Assembly (NCBI GenBank): GCA_937982565.1
Contig: CALJLN010000021.1
Coordinates: forward strand, 11,132-75,131
Origin: UBA2421 sp002343075
Lineage (GTDB): Bacteria; Planctomycetota; Phycisphaerae; Tepidisphaerales; Tepidisphaeraceae
DNA: 64,000 nucleotides
Direction: 5' to 3'
Shown: positions 16,164-24,252 of the stretch, piece after piece
Numbering within the stretch: the first letter of the stretch is position 1
Layout of the letters: the number at the start of each line of letters is the position of its first letter
The notes under the pieces: generated by a model
Told to the model about the DNA's origin: nothing
What the model saw: the letters and a program-made list of their open reading frames with translations, nothing else
Database searches by the model: none
Position numbers and translations under genes: made by a program

Positions 16164-17126
16164 ATGAACCCGCACGACGCACGAGTTTCACACGATCTGC
16201 ACGCGCTTGCGTGCGAAGTGAAGGCACTGGCCCGCGGCTTGGGGTTCGACCTCGTAGGAATTGCCCCCGCGGCGCCAAGTGAGCGGGCCAAGTTCTACCG
16301 CCAGTGGATCGCCGACGGCAAAGCGGGCGAAATGAGCTTCCTCGCCGACCGCATCGAGCAGCGGCTTGACCCGACAATCCTGCTGCCAAACGCCCGGACG
16401 GTCGTGTGCGTTGCAATGAACTATCATGCGAATCAGGCTGGGGAAGTTGCAACGCCCGGCGACGTCCGAATTGCCCGATATGCCCGAGCTGACGACTACC
16501 ACGAGCTGATCAAGCCAAAACTATACGCCATTGCCGACTACGTTCGCGATGCGTCGCCCGGATGTGAGACGCGCTGCGGTGTGGACACCGCACCGATTAG
16601 TGAACGAGAACTCGCGGCCCGCGCGGGTGTGGGCTGGGTTGGCAAGAACACTTGCGTGATCAATGAGCGCGTCGGTTCGTGGATCTTTCTCGGCTGTGTA
16701 TTGACCACGCTCGATTTGCCGTTCGACACCCCCGCACCCGACCGCTGCGGAACCTGCACCCGATGCATCGACGCCTGCCCCACGTCGGCCCTTACACCCT
16801 ATCAACTCGACGCACCACGTTGCATTTCCTATCTGAATATCGAGCACGCTGGCGCGATCGAGGAATCGCTGCAGACGAAGATGGGTGATTGGCTCTTCGG
16901 TTGCGATATATGCCAGGAAGTCTGTCCATGGAACAACCGTGCACCGTCAACCGACCTGCCCGAACTGCAGCCTCGGTTTGCCGACGGGCGATTGTCAATT
17001 GACGACGTTCTGCGATGGCAACCGGACGACTTTAACCGCACGTTTCGCCGGTCGGCGGTCAAGCGGATTCGGCTGCCGCAGTTGCAGCGCAACGCGCGCA
17101 TTGCTGCGGCGAATCGAGGCACATGA
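16164..17126 (+). CDS. queG: Epoxyqueuosine reductase
   Basis: Performs the last step of queuosine synthesis on tRNA, using cobalamin and two 4Fe-4S clusters in the cytoplasm. The 320 residues include the VDTAPISERELAARAGVGW region (about 140-159). Two ferredoxin-type clusters follow: C195-x2-C198-x2-C201-x3-C205 followed by Pro, and C247-x2-C250-x3-C254 followed by Pro. Length and order match QueG of the shorter type. The start ATG follows the MATE stop by 2 nt. A GTG at 16158 overlapping that stop is also possible. Confidence 0.95.
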   Translation: MNPHDARVSHDLHALACEVKALARGLGFDLVGIAPAAPSERAKFYRQWIADGKAGEMSFLADRIEQRLDPTILLPNARTVVCVAMNYHANQAGEVATPGDVRIARYARADDYHELIKPKLYAIADYVRDASPGCETRCGVDTAPISERELAARAGVGWVGKNTCVINERVGSWIFLGCVLTTLDLPFDTPAPDRCGTCTRCIDACPTSALTPYQLDAPRCISYLNIEHAGAIEESLQTKMGDWLFGCDICQEVCPWNNRAPSTDLPELQPRFADGRLSIDDVLRWQPDDFNRTFRRSAVKRIRLPQLQRNARIAAANRGT

Positions 17127-17130
17127 AAAC

Positions 17131-17158
17131 GCCGCGCCGGGATGTTTCCCGGCGCGGC
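17131..17158 (-). terminator. Rho-independent terminator of the hsp20 gene
   Basis: A perfect 12-bp GC-rich stem (GCCGCGCCGGGA and its complement) has a 4-nt loop. On the minus strand it is followed by GTTTTC, a short T-run. It lies between the convergent queG and hsp20 genes and may also slow transcription from queG. Confidence 0.75.
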
Positions 17159-17226
17159 AATCCAATGGGCGACATTCGTCGAGCTTTTTGACCGAGTTGG
17201 TCCAAGGGCTATTGCACCAACCGACG

Positions 17227-17682
17227 CTAGCCGACGTTGATCTTCCGCGGTTTGCTCTCTTCACGCTTATTCAGCGTGATTCTCAGCACGCCGTCCGACA
17301 GCTTGGCGTCTACCTTGCTCTCGTCCACGGTCGGCGGGAGCGTAAAGCTTCGGCTGAACCGGGTGTGGCGGCGTTCCTTCAAAAGGTATCCGCCGGATTC
17401 GCCGTTCGATTCCTGCTCAGCCTCGTGCCGATCGGCGGTGATGGCGAGGGTCTGGTTTTCCAGGGTGATATCAATCTGATCTTTCTGGAAACCGGGCAAT
17501 TCTGCATCCACGAAGATGTGGTCTGCATCCTCACGCACATCGACCGCATATGGCGCGAACGTCGAGCCTTCCAACGCATCGCGAACATTAAACAACCGGC
17601 CAAAAGCGTTCCCGAATTCACGCGTTACAACGTCCATCGGATCAACCGCTAAAGCCCTACTCACTCGAGTGGGAAGTGCCAT
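17227..17682 (-). CDS. Small heat-shock protein, Hsp20/alpha-crystallin family
   Basis: ATP-independent holdase chaperone. The 151 residues have a short N-terminal arm, an alpha-crystallin domain from about 44 (VDVREDADHIFVDAELPG) to about 140, including LKERRHTRFSRSFTLP and the A-x-L-x-DGVLRI motif, and a basic tail. Start ATG 17682 has a near-perfect AAAGGAGGTT Shine-Dalgarno about 5 nt upstream; the 19 codons upstream in frame are discarded. A sigma-54-like element precedes it and a strong terminator follows, so it is probably a single-gene transcript. Confidence 0.93.
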   Translation of the reverse strand: MALPTRVSRALAVDPMDVVTREFGNAFGRLFNVRDALEGSTFAPYAVDVREDADHIFVDAELPGFQKDQIDITLENQTLAITADRHEAEQESNGESGGYLLKERRHTRFSRSFTLPPTVDESKVDAKLSDGVLRITLNKREESKPRKINVG

Positions 17683-17734
17683 GGTCAACCTCCTTTGTTG
17701 TAAAAACAGTGCCAAACACTTCGAGTGACTAAGT

Positions 17735-17751
17735 AACAACGAGCGTGCCAG
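17735..17751 (-). promoter_or_regulatory. Sigma-54-like -24/-12 element upstream of hsp20
   Basis: On the minus strand CTGGCACG-N4-TTGTT matches the sigma-54 consensus TGGCACG-N4-TTGCW with one change, in the -12 GC. It would start transcription about 40 nt upstream of the hsp20 ATG. A second, poorer TGGCAC lies closer to the gene. Confidence 0.4.
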
Positions 17752-17805
17752 AGGCCGGAAATCCGTCGGTTTGCAGCTAATTTACTGCGAGTACTGTAGT
17801 TACGA

Positions 17806-17835
17806 TTGGCGAGAAGTGGGAGGGCAATTTATAAC
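17806..17835 (+). promoter_or_regulatory. Candidate sigma-70 promoter of miaA
   Basis: TTGGCG (17806-17811), an 18-nt spacer and TATAAC (17830-17835) lie about 40 nt before the miaA ATG. Confidence 0.35.
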
Positions 17836-17875
17836 CGACTGCAAGAGTGACAGGCGGATTTTTACGCGTGCAAGA

Positions 17876-18793
17876 ATGGCAGAAAACCATCGCATTATCG
17901 CAGTAATCGGACCCACCGCTTCCGGCAAGAGTGCTCTGGCGATGGCGCTGGCCGAGGCGATCGGGGCAGAGATTTTGTGTGTTGACTCGATGACCGTCTA
18001 CAGGGCCATGGATATCGGCACTGCCAAGCCCTCTGCCGGCGACCGGTCGCGGGTCGTTCATCACCTGCTGGACATCGCAGAACCGAATGAACATTTTGCC
18101 GTTAACACGTTTGTTGAGCGTGCTGATGCGTGCATAGCCGAGGCACGCCGACGGGGGGTGCCGCTCATTGCTGTGGGGGGGACGCCGATGTACTTCAAAG
18201 CGCTGTTTGATGGGCTTTTTGAAGGCCCGAGTGCGGATGAGTCGCTACGTGAAAGCCTGCGTTCACTTACCACGCCAGAACTGCACGCACGGCTGCGCGA
18301 AGTTGATCCGATCGCCGCCGCGAGGATCCATGTCAATGATCAACGCCGGCTGATTCGCGCGCTGGAAGTCTTTCAGTTGACCGGGCAGCCGATCTCGTCA
18401 TTGCAGATACACTGGGAAGCCGATTCGCCGAAACGCCACATCGCAACATGGATCGGGCTGACTTGGGAGCGTGACGTGCTCAGCCGGCGCATCAACGCGC
18501 GCGTGAAGGAGATGGTCGCAGCGGGGTGGGTGCAGGAGGTGCGGGGGCTTCTTGACCGCTACGGCACGCTCAGCAAAACCGCCGCCGAGGCTGCGGGCTA
18601 TGGCGAGCTGATAGCACACGTTCAAGGCCGATGCTCGCTGGACGACGCGAGCGAGCAAGCGAAAATCGCCACGCGGCAACTCTCTCGACGGCAGATAAAG
18701 TGGTTTCGCCGATTTCAAGGTGTGCGCTGGCTGGCAGGGTCGCAGCCGCTGGAATCGATGCTCACGGCACTTGCGCCCGTGCTGGCCGAGTGA
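17876..18793 (+). CDS. miaA: tRNA dimethylallyltransferase
   Basis: Adds the dimethylallyl group to A37 of tRNAs that read UNN codons. The 305 residues begin with the P-loop GPTASGKS (12-19), followed by the conserved D-S-M-x-VYR (target-binding region; the family usually has D-S-x-QVYR, so Gln is replaced by Thr in DSMTVYR), G-T-A-K-P, VGGTPMYFKAL and the C-terminal RQLSRRQIKWFRR motif. Start ATG 17876 places the P-loop at the usual distance; the longer reading frame upstream is not supported. Confidence 0.95.
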   Translation: MAENHRIIAVIGPTASGKSALAMALAEAIGAEILCVDSMTVYRAMDIGTAKPSAGDRSRVVHHLLDIAEPNEHFAVNTFVERADACIAEARRRGVPLIAVGGTPMYFKALFDGLFEGPSADESLRESLRSLTTPELHARLREVDPIAAARIHVNDQRRLIRALEVFQLTGQPISSLQIHWEADSPKRHIATWIGLTWERDVLSRRINARVKEMVAAGWVQEVRGLLDRYGTLSKTAAEAAGYGELIAHVQGRCSLDDASEQAKIATRQLSRRQIKWFRRFQGVRWLAGSQPLESMLTALAPVLAE

Positions 18794-18833
18794 AAGGCAG
18801 CGGTTCAATCACAGACACCCCGTGCCGCGCGCG

Positions 18834-20879
18834 TCAACTGCATTTTACCCGACGCCGCAATCCTAGCGCGCCGAGCAAGGCCAGGGGCGTGGCCATCGGC
18901 TCGGGGATGGACGTAAAGGTGATTACCACATCATTTCCATCGCCGCCGCTGTAGTCGATGGAGTAGGTGCGGTATCCATCGACGATTGTGGCCAGTTGCG
19001 CGATACCTTCAAATTGGCCAGTGGTGGTGTTCGTGGGCGCGTCATTCTGGATGAGCACGAACGATTGCGAGTTGATCGGCTCGCCGGTGTAGGTAAACGA
19101 GAACTGAATCGTCGGAAACGCAGAGCCGTTGCCAAGTGTCACTGCGGCCGAAGGCCCTGTGGCGATGAACTTGTCTGCGGAAGAGGCAACAAACTCATTG
19201 AAGTTGATCTCGATCAGGAAAATGCTCCCCGCTTGCAGGTCGAGCGAGCTTGCGCTAAGCGTTCCGATGCTGTTACCCGGCGACAGCGAGGCGTTGTCTT
19301 TAACGGTCAGCGAGTTTGCGATCGCCCCCGTTCCCGCGAACGTGCCGCTGTTGACTGTATACGGTCCGGCGGGGGAGTGGGAGCCGTTGAGTCGGACCGT
19401 GCCGTTGCTGATGTTTGTCGCGCCGGTGTAGGTGTTGTTGCCATTCAGGGTCGTCACGCCGTTGCGGTTGAAGTTGACGTTCCCGACCGCCGGGCCGTTG
19501 GCAATGCTGCTGGAGAAGATCAGCTCCCCGCCGGTGCCTTGGAAGGTCCACGAGCGGTTCTCAGCAACGACACTTGTCAACGTGACGCTGTTGGCGATGG
19601 TCGTGGCGGCGCTGTTGCTTACGGTGACGGTTCGATCGGACGTGCCGCGGTGGCTCCAGGGGCCGGTGAAGGTGAAGTTTTCGCTGCCCGCGATGACCGT
19701 TGATCCGTTGATGAAGACATCGTTGGCGATTGTTCGCGGGCCGTTGCTCGAGAGCACGGTTGCCCCGCCGGAGGTTACTAGTGACCCTAGGCCAAGCGCG
19801 TTGTTGTGGTTGACGGCAATGACGCTGTTGCTATTGAAGTTGGTGCTGCCGGAATAGGTGTTGTCGGCGTTGAGCGCGAGTGTGCCGGCACCGGTTTTGA
19901 CGAGTCGGCCGCGCGTCAAGCCACCTTCACTGATTGGGCCGTTGATCTGCAGCGTATCGGTCGCTCCCGGAACATCGAATGTGAGGTTGCGATTTGCGCT
20001 CGCGGTGCCGACTACGATCCCGCGGTTGGCATCCAGCGCGACATCGCCACTGCCGTCGATCAATCGCAGTATCTCGAACGTGCCCGAGCCGGTGATTTGA
20101 ATACTGTCTGCCAGTGCGGCTGCCGGTACGGCACCGAAGGCGCGATCGCCATTGAAAGCAACGATGCCTTGCCCACCGAGGCGCGTGGTGCCGGTATAGG
20201 TGTTCGTGCCCGTGAGCGTGAGTAGGCCACTTAAATCGGAGAATAGTGATCCGCTTACGCCCGCGGTGAGGCCGTCGCTAATGGTTGAATCGATCGTCAC
20301 ATTTGCGGTTCCGGCGAGCGTCACGAGGCGAGTTGACGTCATTGTCACACCAGACCCAACCAGCGCAAATCCGCCGTTTACGGTCAGCGGCGCGCCGTTG
20401 AGGGTGAGCGAGCGCGAGTTGGACGTTCCGCCGCCGGTGTCGAGCAGGCCGTTGACGTTGACCGCGAGTGAGTTGGCCCAGATTCCGGTTGCGTTGAGCC
20501 CTAGCCCGTTATTGAAGGTCACGATACCCGACGGCAATCCCGGGGTGGAGATTGTAGGCGACGTGCCGCCGAGTCCGAGCCGGCTGCCGGAGAATGTCCA
20601 CCCTGGTGTGTGCAGCTCGAGCACATTGATTTGCACGCCGGTGGTCAGATTCGGCTGACTGGCGGGCGTCCCCATGAAGACGGCGATGTCTGAACTCGTG
20701 TTGGGAACGCCATTGTTCCAGTTCGCGGCTAAGTTGTAGCTGGTGCCGGTGTTCAGCCAGGTTGTGGTCACTCCCCAAGCCGTTGAAGCCCAAGGCGATG
20801 TTGCCAGCGCGACGAGGGTGAGCGCTCGAAGTGCCCGGCGTGGCCGGAGACTGCGCTGCGGCATTTCAATTGTCTTCAT
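18834..20879 (-). CDS. PEP-CTERM protein with autotransporter-type beta-strand repeats
   Basis: A 681-residue exported surface or matrix protein. The signal peptide ends near ASTAWG. The body is a long beta-helix-like run of Gly/Asn/Thr-rich repeats with several autotransporter-associated strand units (NTYTGTTRLGGQGIVAF, NTYSGSTNFN, NTYTGATNISNGTVRL). The C-terminus has PEPMATPLALLGALGLRRR, a PEP-CTERM sorting signal: PEP, a short hydrophobic helix and Arg. In such organisms an exosortase is expected to cleave it. No outer-membrane beta-barrel is visible, so it is not a true autotransporter. Start ATG 20879 has AGGAGG just upstream; a longer frame beginning at 20972 is rejected. Confidence 0.85.
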   Translation of the reverse strand: MKTIEMPQRSLRPRRALRALTLVALATSPWASTAWGVTTTWLNTGTSYNLAANWNNGVPNTSSDIAVFMGTPASQPNLTTGVQINVLELHTPGWTFSGSRLGLGGTSPTISTPGLPSGIVTFNNGLGLNATGIWANSLAVNVNGLLDTGGGTSNSRSLTLNGAPLTVNGGFALVGSGVTMTSTRLVTLAGTANVTIDSTISDGLTAGVSGSLFSDLSGLLTLTGTNTYTGTTRLGGQGIVAFNGDRAFGAVPAAALADSIQITGSGTFEILRLIDGSGDVALDANRGIVVGTASANRNLTFDVPGATDTLQINGPISEGGLTRGRLVKTGAGTLALNADNTYSGSTNFNSNSVIAVNHNNALGLGSLVTSGGATVLSSNGPRTIANDVFINGSTVIAGSENFTFTGPWSHRGTSDRTVTVSNSAATTIANSVTLTSVVAENRSWTFQGTGGELIFSSSIANGPAVGNVNFNRNGVTTLNGNNTYTGATNISNGTVRLNGSHSPAGPYTVNSGTFAGTGAIANSLTVKDNASLSPGNSIGTLSASSLDLQAGSIFLIEINFNEFVASSADKFIATGPSAAVTLGNGSAFPTIQFSFTYTGEPINSQSFVLIQNDAPTNTTTGQFEGIAQLATIVDGYRTYSIDYSGGDGNDVVITFTSIPEPMATPLALLGALGLRRRVKCS

Positions 20880-21048
20880 CCCGTCCTCCTTACCCGCATG
20901 CCCTATGGAAGATGGCTCGCTGAAAAACCGGTTCACCAATGCAAAAAATGCAGAATGAAGGGTAGCAGGCATCGGCGGGAAGTAAAGAGGAAACTGTCAC
21001 ATCCGCCACTTTTTCCGCCGGCGCAGGTAATGGCGCGTGGGGGGCGAG

Positions 21049-21291
21049 CTATCGCTTAACGATTTCAAAGAATCCGCCGCCGTCGCGTTTCAGATAGCCG
21101 AGGGCGACGAGCTCTTCCCAAACCGCCTTCCCAAAGCCGGGCGGGGGCTGGATTGCGGTCACTTTCTCACGTTGGCCGGTGAGAAAATTACGTGTCAGAA
21201 CCGAATCTGACTCGAGTTGATTGGCGTTCAGTCGTTTGCGAAATGCCTTCATCGCCTTCTTTTGTTCTTCATTGAGTTCCTGCATCTGCAC
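21049..21291 (-). CDS. Small protein of unknown function, 80 residues
   Basis: Lysine- and glutamate-rich N-terminal helix (NEEQKKAMKAFRKRLNAN), then a segment with PPPGFGKAVWEELVALGYL, which looks like a small winged-helix-like or helical module. No signal peptide. Start could be at 21291 or two codons later. I do not recognise a family; the composition and clean frame suggest a real gene. Confidence 0.55.
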   Translation of the reverse strand: MQMQELNEEQKKAMKAFRKRLNANQLESDSVLTRNFLTGQREKVTAIQPPPGFGKAVWEELVALGYLKRDGGGFFEIVKR

Positions 21292-21339
21292 AATTCTATC
21301 AAGAACTGGAGGTAGGCACTAACAAGACCGCCGACAGAT

Positions 21340-21367
21340 CCGCGGCCGCGCGGAGGCGCGGCCGCGG
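21340..21367. terminator. Strong hairpin, possible terminator
   Basis: A perfect 12-bp stem CCGCGGCCGCGC with loop GGAG lies downstream of the SnoaL-like gene (minus strand). It lacks a T-run on either strand, so intrinsic termination is uncertain. Confidence 0.35.
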
Positions 21368-21400
21368 TGGGGGCCGGTAATTTTGAATAGACTCTCGACT

Positions 21401-21796
21401 TTACTTTTCGCCGCATCCGGACATGTCGTAGTAGAACTCTTCCTGGACGATCTTGCCGTCTTTCACTGTGTACACGGCGGCTTCCTCCATCTGCATGCGC
21501 TGGCCCGCCATCGGGCCGGCTTTTGAGGTGATGTCCATTTTGAAGACGACGATGAACTTGTCGTCCTTCGGGAAGGGGCCCATTGCCGATGAACTGTGAA
21601 TGGTGTTGTTCTCAAACCACCATCTGTTCTTGCCACGGATGGCGTCGATTCCCTCCATGCGGGCGGGCATGTTTTCATCGCCCCATTGTTCGATGCTGAC
21701 GACGTTGGGACTGTAGTGCAGGTCGATTGCTTCCAGGTTCTTTCCCTGGTTACACAATGCCACAAGCTGTTTTCCAATCTCGACGGTGCTGGCCAT
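21401..21796 (-). CDS. SnoaL-like/nuclear transport factor 2 fold protein
   Basis: The 131 residues have the small cone-shaped fold pattern of SnoaL-like proteins. An N-terminal helix (VEIGKQLVALCNQGKN) is followed by a strand carrying YSPNVVSIEQW, then KNRWWFENNTIH and the final strands with VYTVKDGKIVQEEFYY. Such proteins include isomerases and binding modules, so the role is open. Start ATG 21796 has AAGGAG upstream. The frame extends upstream to 22132, but that part has no matching features. Confidence 0.8.
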   Translation of the reverse strand: MASTVEIGKQLVALCNQGKNLEAIDLHYSPNVVSIEQWGDENMPARMEGIDAIRGKNRWWFENNTIHSSSAMGPFPKDDKFIVVFKMDITSKAGPMAGQRMQMEEAAVYTVKDGKIVQEEFYYDMSGCGEK

Positions 21797-21964
21797 GACT
21801 GCTCCTTTGAGTGAATGTTGGACGGAACCGAACAACAGTTGCCGGAATCGTAAACGATGTGAGGTGTGCGGTGCGAGTTCAAAAACTCTGATTAGATGAG
21901 GATTCACCAAACAGTTGTTCGGGCATCGCCGAAATTGGATAGGCCGCGCGGCCTGATTTTGCCC

Positions 21965-21993
21965 TTGCTGAACCGGTTTTCTGATGATAGGAT
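21965..21993 (+). promoter_or_regulatory. Candidate sigma-70 promoter of the alpha/beta hydrolase gene
   Basis: TTGCTG, a 17-nt spacer and TAGGAT end about 21 nt before the GTG start at 22015. The predicted start site leaves room for the GGAGG before that GTG. Confidence 0.4.
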
Positions 21994-22014
21994 TGGGGGG
22001 TATTGGAGGATCGC

Positions 22015-22917
22015 GTGCGCATTGAAACCCTGATGAAACGGTCGCTTGGATTGGTAGTCGTCGCGGTGCTCGGATTGGCGCTGCCGTCGTCGGCGCAGGA
22101 AGCGGCACCAACCACCGCGCCCGCGACGGCATTGGTCACCCCGCTCGGGTACGAAGATGCTGAGACATTTGTGTTTGCCGAGCGGGTATCGGAGCCACTG
22201 CGGCTGCATGTCGTCAAACCTGTCGGCTGGAAGGCGAGCGAACCCCGCGCCGCGTTTGTGTTTTTCTACGGCGGTGGGTTTGTGAAGGGCTCGCCGGATA
22301 AATCGATCGGCTGGGCACGCATGGCGGCGAAGTGGGGGATGGTTGGCATTGCTCCCGATTATCGAGTGAAAGACCGCTTTAATGGCTCACCAGCCGATTG
22401 CGTTGCCGACGGCCGGGCGGCCCTACGGTGGGTGCAAGACCATGCAGCGGAGCTTGGCATCGACACCCGTAGAATTGTCGTCGGCGGTTCAAGTGCTGGA
22501 GGGCACCTGGCGCTCTGGACTGCCATCACTGCCACCCCGCCGGGATCAAGCGAAGCCGAGGCCCCGACGATGAAGCCGGCGGCACTGGTCTTGATGAGCG
22601 GGCTGACTGACACGACTTACGGCGTTTATGGTCGTCGAGCGACTCAGGCAGGTGTTGACGGGGCTGCACTCTCACCGCAGCACCATCTCGACGGGAAGAT
22701 GCCGCCGACAATCATGTTCCACGGCGATGCGGACACCGTGGTCGATCATTCGCAGGCGGCAAATCTGCATCAGAAGCTCCGCGATAACGGTGCCGCGAGC
22801 CAGCTAGTCACCGTCCCCGGCGGTTCACACGGATTCAGCACGCAGTTTCCCGAATGGAAGGACAAGTCGCGCGAGTTGATTCGCGCGTTTCTGATCGAGC
22901 ATAAGCTCGTCGACTGA
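22015..22917 (+). CDS. Secreted alpha/beta hydrolase (esterase/lipase family)
   Basis: The 300 residues start with a signal peptide ending LPSSAQEA, then a Thr/Pro/Ala-rich linker. The hydrolase domain has FFYGGGFVKGS (oxyanion loop, like HGGG), GGSSAGG (nucleophile Ser in the elbow), the acid in GDADTVVDH and the catalytic His in GGSHGF, typical of the BD-FAE/hormone-sensitive-lipase group. It probably acts on acyl or acetyl esters outside the cytoplasm. The GTG start at 22015 is chosen because GGAGG lies 5 nt upstream; ATG 22033 is the alternative and leaves the signal peptide intact. Confidence 0.85.
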   Translation: MRIETLMKRSLGLVVVAVLGLALPSSAQEAAPTTAPATALVTPLGYEDAETFVFAERVSEPLRLHVVKPVGWKASEPRAAFVFFYGGGFVKGSPDKSIGWARMAAKWGMVGIAPDYRVKDRFNGSPADCVADGRAALRWVQDHAAELGIDTRRIVVGGSSAGGHLALWTAITATPPGSSEAEAPTMKPAALVLMSGLTDTTYGVYGRRATQAGVDGAALSPQHHLDGKMPPTIMFHGDADTVVDHSQAANLHQKLRDNGAASQLVTVPGGSHGFSTQFPEWKDKSRELIRAFLIEHKLVD

Positions 22918-22965
22918 TCGGCGCTGATGATTGGTGCCTGCAGATGCGAAAGTGCACTCGCTCAC

Positions 22966-24240
22966 TCACCCAGTTCGCGCAGGCAGAATCTGGCCGGTAA
23001 CCCCGCCGAAGCCGATTCGTAAGCCTTCTCGCTCACAGAAGCCGGTCATGGTGATTCGATCGCCATCGTTGATCGCCACGCGAGTTTCGCCGTTGGGAAG
23101 CTCAATCGGCCTGGTGCGCATCCACGCGAGTTCGAGCATGCTGCCGTAGCTGTCAGGCGTCGGGCCGCTGATCGTTCCGCTGGCGAGCAAATCGCCCGGG
23201 CGTGTGTTACAGCCGTTCACCGTATGATGTGCGAGTTGCTGTGCCATATTCCAATACAGATGGCGAAAGTTCGATCTGCAAACCACATGCGGCGCCGACA
23301 TCTTCTCGCTCTGCAGAGACACTTCCAGTTGCACATCAAACGAAAACGGTTCGTCCATCTTAAGATAGGGCAGCGGAGGCGGATCCTGCCTGGGGCCGGG
23401 GCAGATGAATGGTTCGAGCGCATCGAGCGTGACGATCCAGGGCGAAATGCTCGTGCCGAAGTTCTTGGCCAGGAACGGGCCAAGAGGCACATACTCCCAC
23501 TTCTGAATGTCGCGTGCCGACCAGTCGTTGACAAGAACGAGTCCGAAAATGTGATCGCGCGCCGCCGTGGTTGGAATCGGTCGGCCCAGTTCATTTCCCG
23601 GGCCGACGAAAAAGCCCATCTCCAGCTCGAAATCGACATTGCGACTCGGCCCGAATGAGGGTGCGGGGGCGTCATCGGACTTGGTTTGCCCGTGCGGGCG
23701 GTGTAGGTCGGTGCCGCTGATCACAATGGAGCTACTTCGCCCGTGGTAGCCGACAGGCAGATGAAGCCAGTTGGGCATCAGTGCGTTGTCCTTCCCGCGG
23801 AACATGGTGCCGACGTTGGTGGCATGTTCTAGCGAGCTGTAGAAATCGGTGTAGTCACCAATCTGGCAGGGGAGTAGCATCGTCACCTCGTCGAAGGGAA
23901 CGATGGCCGCGTCGCGCAGCTTGCGATTGTCGCGCAGTGTCGTGTGATCTTCGCGGAGCAGAAGCGTGAGAATCTGCCGGGCCTCACGCCAAGCTGCTCG
24001 ACCTGCTCCCATGAATGCGTTCAGCGATGGGTGCGCGAACAGATCGCGGCCGTTCACGGCTTTCAGTCGAAGCAGATTCGCCGCCTCCAGTGCTCGAAGA
24101 TCGACGACGTGGTTACCAATGGCGGTCCCGACCGACGCATCGCCTGTCTGTCGCCGAAACACACCAAACGGAAGATTCTGAATCGGAAAGTGCGAATCTG
24201 GTGGCACGTCAATGAACGACTTCATGGCGGTGGAGTTCAT
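22966..24240 (-). CDS. fahA: Fumarylacetoacetase
   Basis: Final step of tyrosine degradation: hydrolyses fumarylacetoacetate to fumarate and acetoacetate. The 424-residue length is that of the full two-domain enzyme. The N-terminal domain begins SHFPIQNLPFGVF. The catalytic part has DYTDFYSSLEHATNVG, with the Asp and His metal/catalytic site, then VGYHGRSSSI, the LELGFFVGPGNxLG-type motif, NDWSARDIQKWEY and TRPGDLLASGTISG. It lies 12 nt downstream of an unknown gene, so the two probably form an operon. Start ATG 24240 is taken; ATG 24225 is possible. Confidence 0.95.
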   Translation of the reverse strand: MNSTAMKSFIDVPPDSHFPIQNLPFGVFRRQTGDASVGTAIGNHVVDLRALEAANLLRLKAVNGRDLFAHPSLNAFMGAGRAAWREARQILTLLLREDHTTLRDNRKLRDAAIVPFDEVTMLLPCQIGDYTDFYSSLEHATNVGTMFRGKDNALMPNWLHLPVGYHGRSSSIVISGTDLHRPHGQTKSDDAPAPSFGPSRNVDFELEMGFFVGPGNELGRPIPTTAARDHIFGLVLVNDWSARDIQKWEYVPLGPFLAKNFGTSISPWIVTLDALEPFICPGPRQDPPPLPYLKMDEPFSFDVQLEVSLQSEKMSAPHVVCRSNFRHLYWNMAQQLAHHTVNGCNTRPGDLLASGTISGPTPDSYGSMLELAWMRTRPIELPNGETRVAINDGDRITMTGFCEREGLRIGFGGVTGQILPARTG

Positions 24241-24252
24241 TCACCGATTGTG

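Noticed and set aside
18996..19703. Long plus-strand open frame of Arg/Val-rich text
   Set aside because: Antisense of the repetitive PEP-CTERM gene; repeat structure creates open frames in other phases.
21797..22132. N-terminal extension of the SnoaL-like protein
   Set aside because: Low-complexity Pro/Arg text and a clear AAGGAG before ATG 21796.
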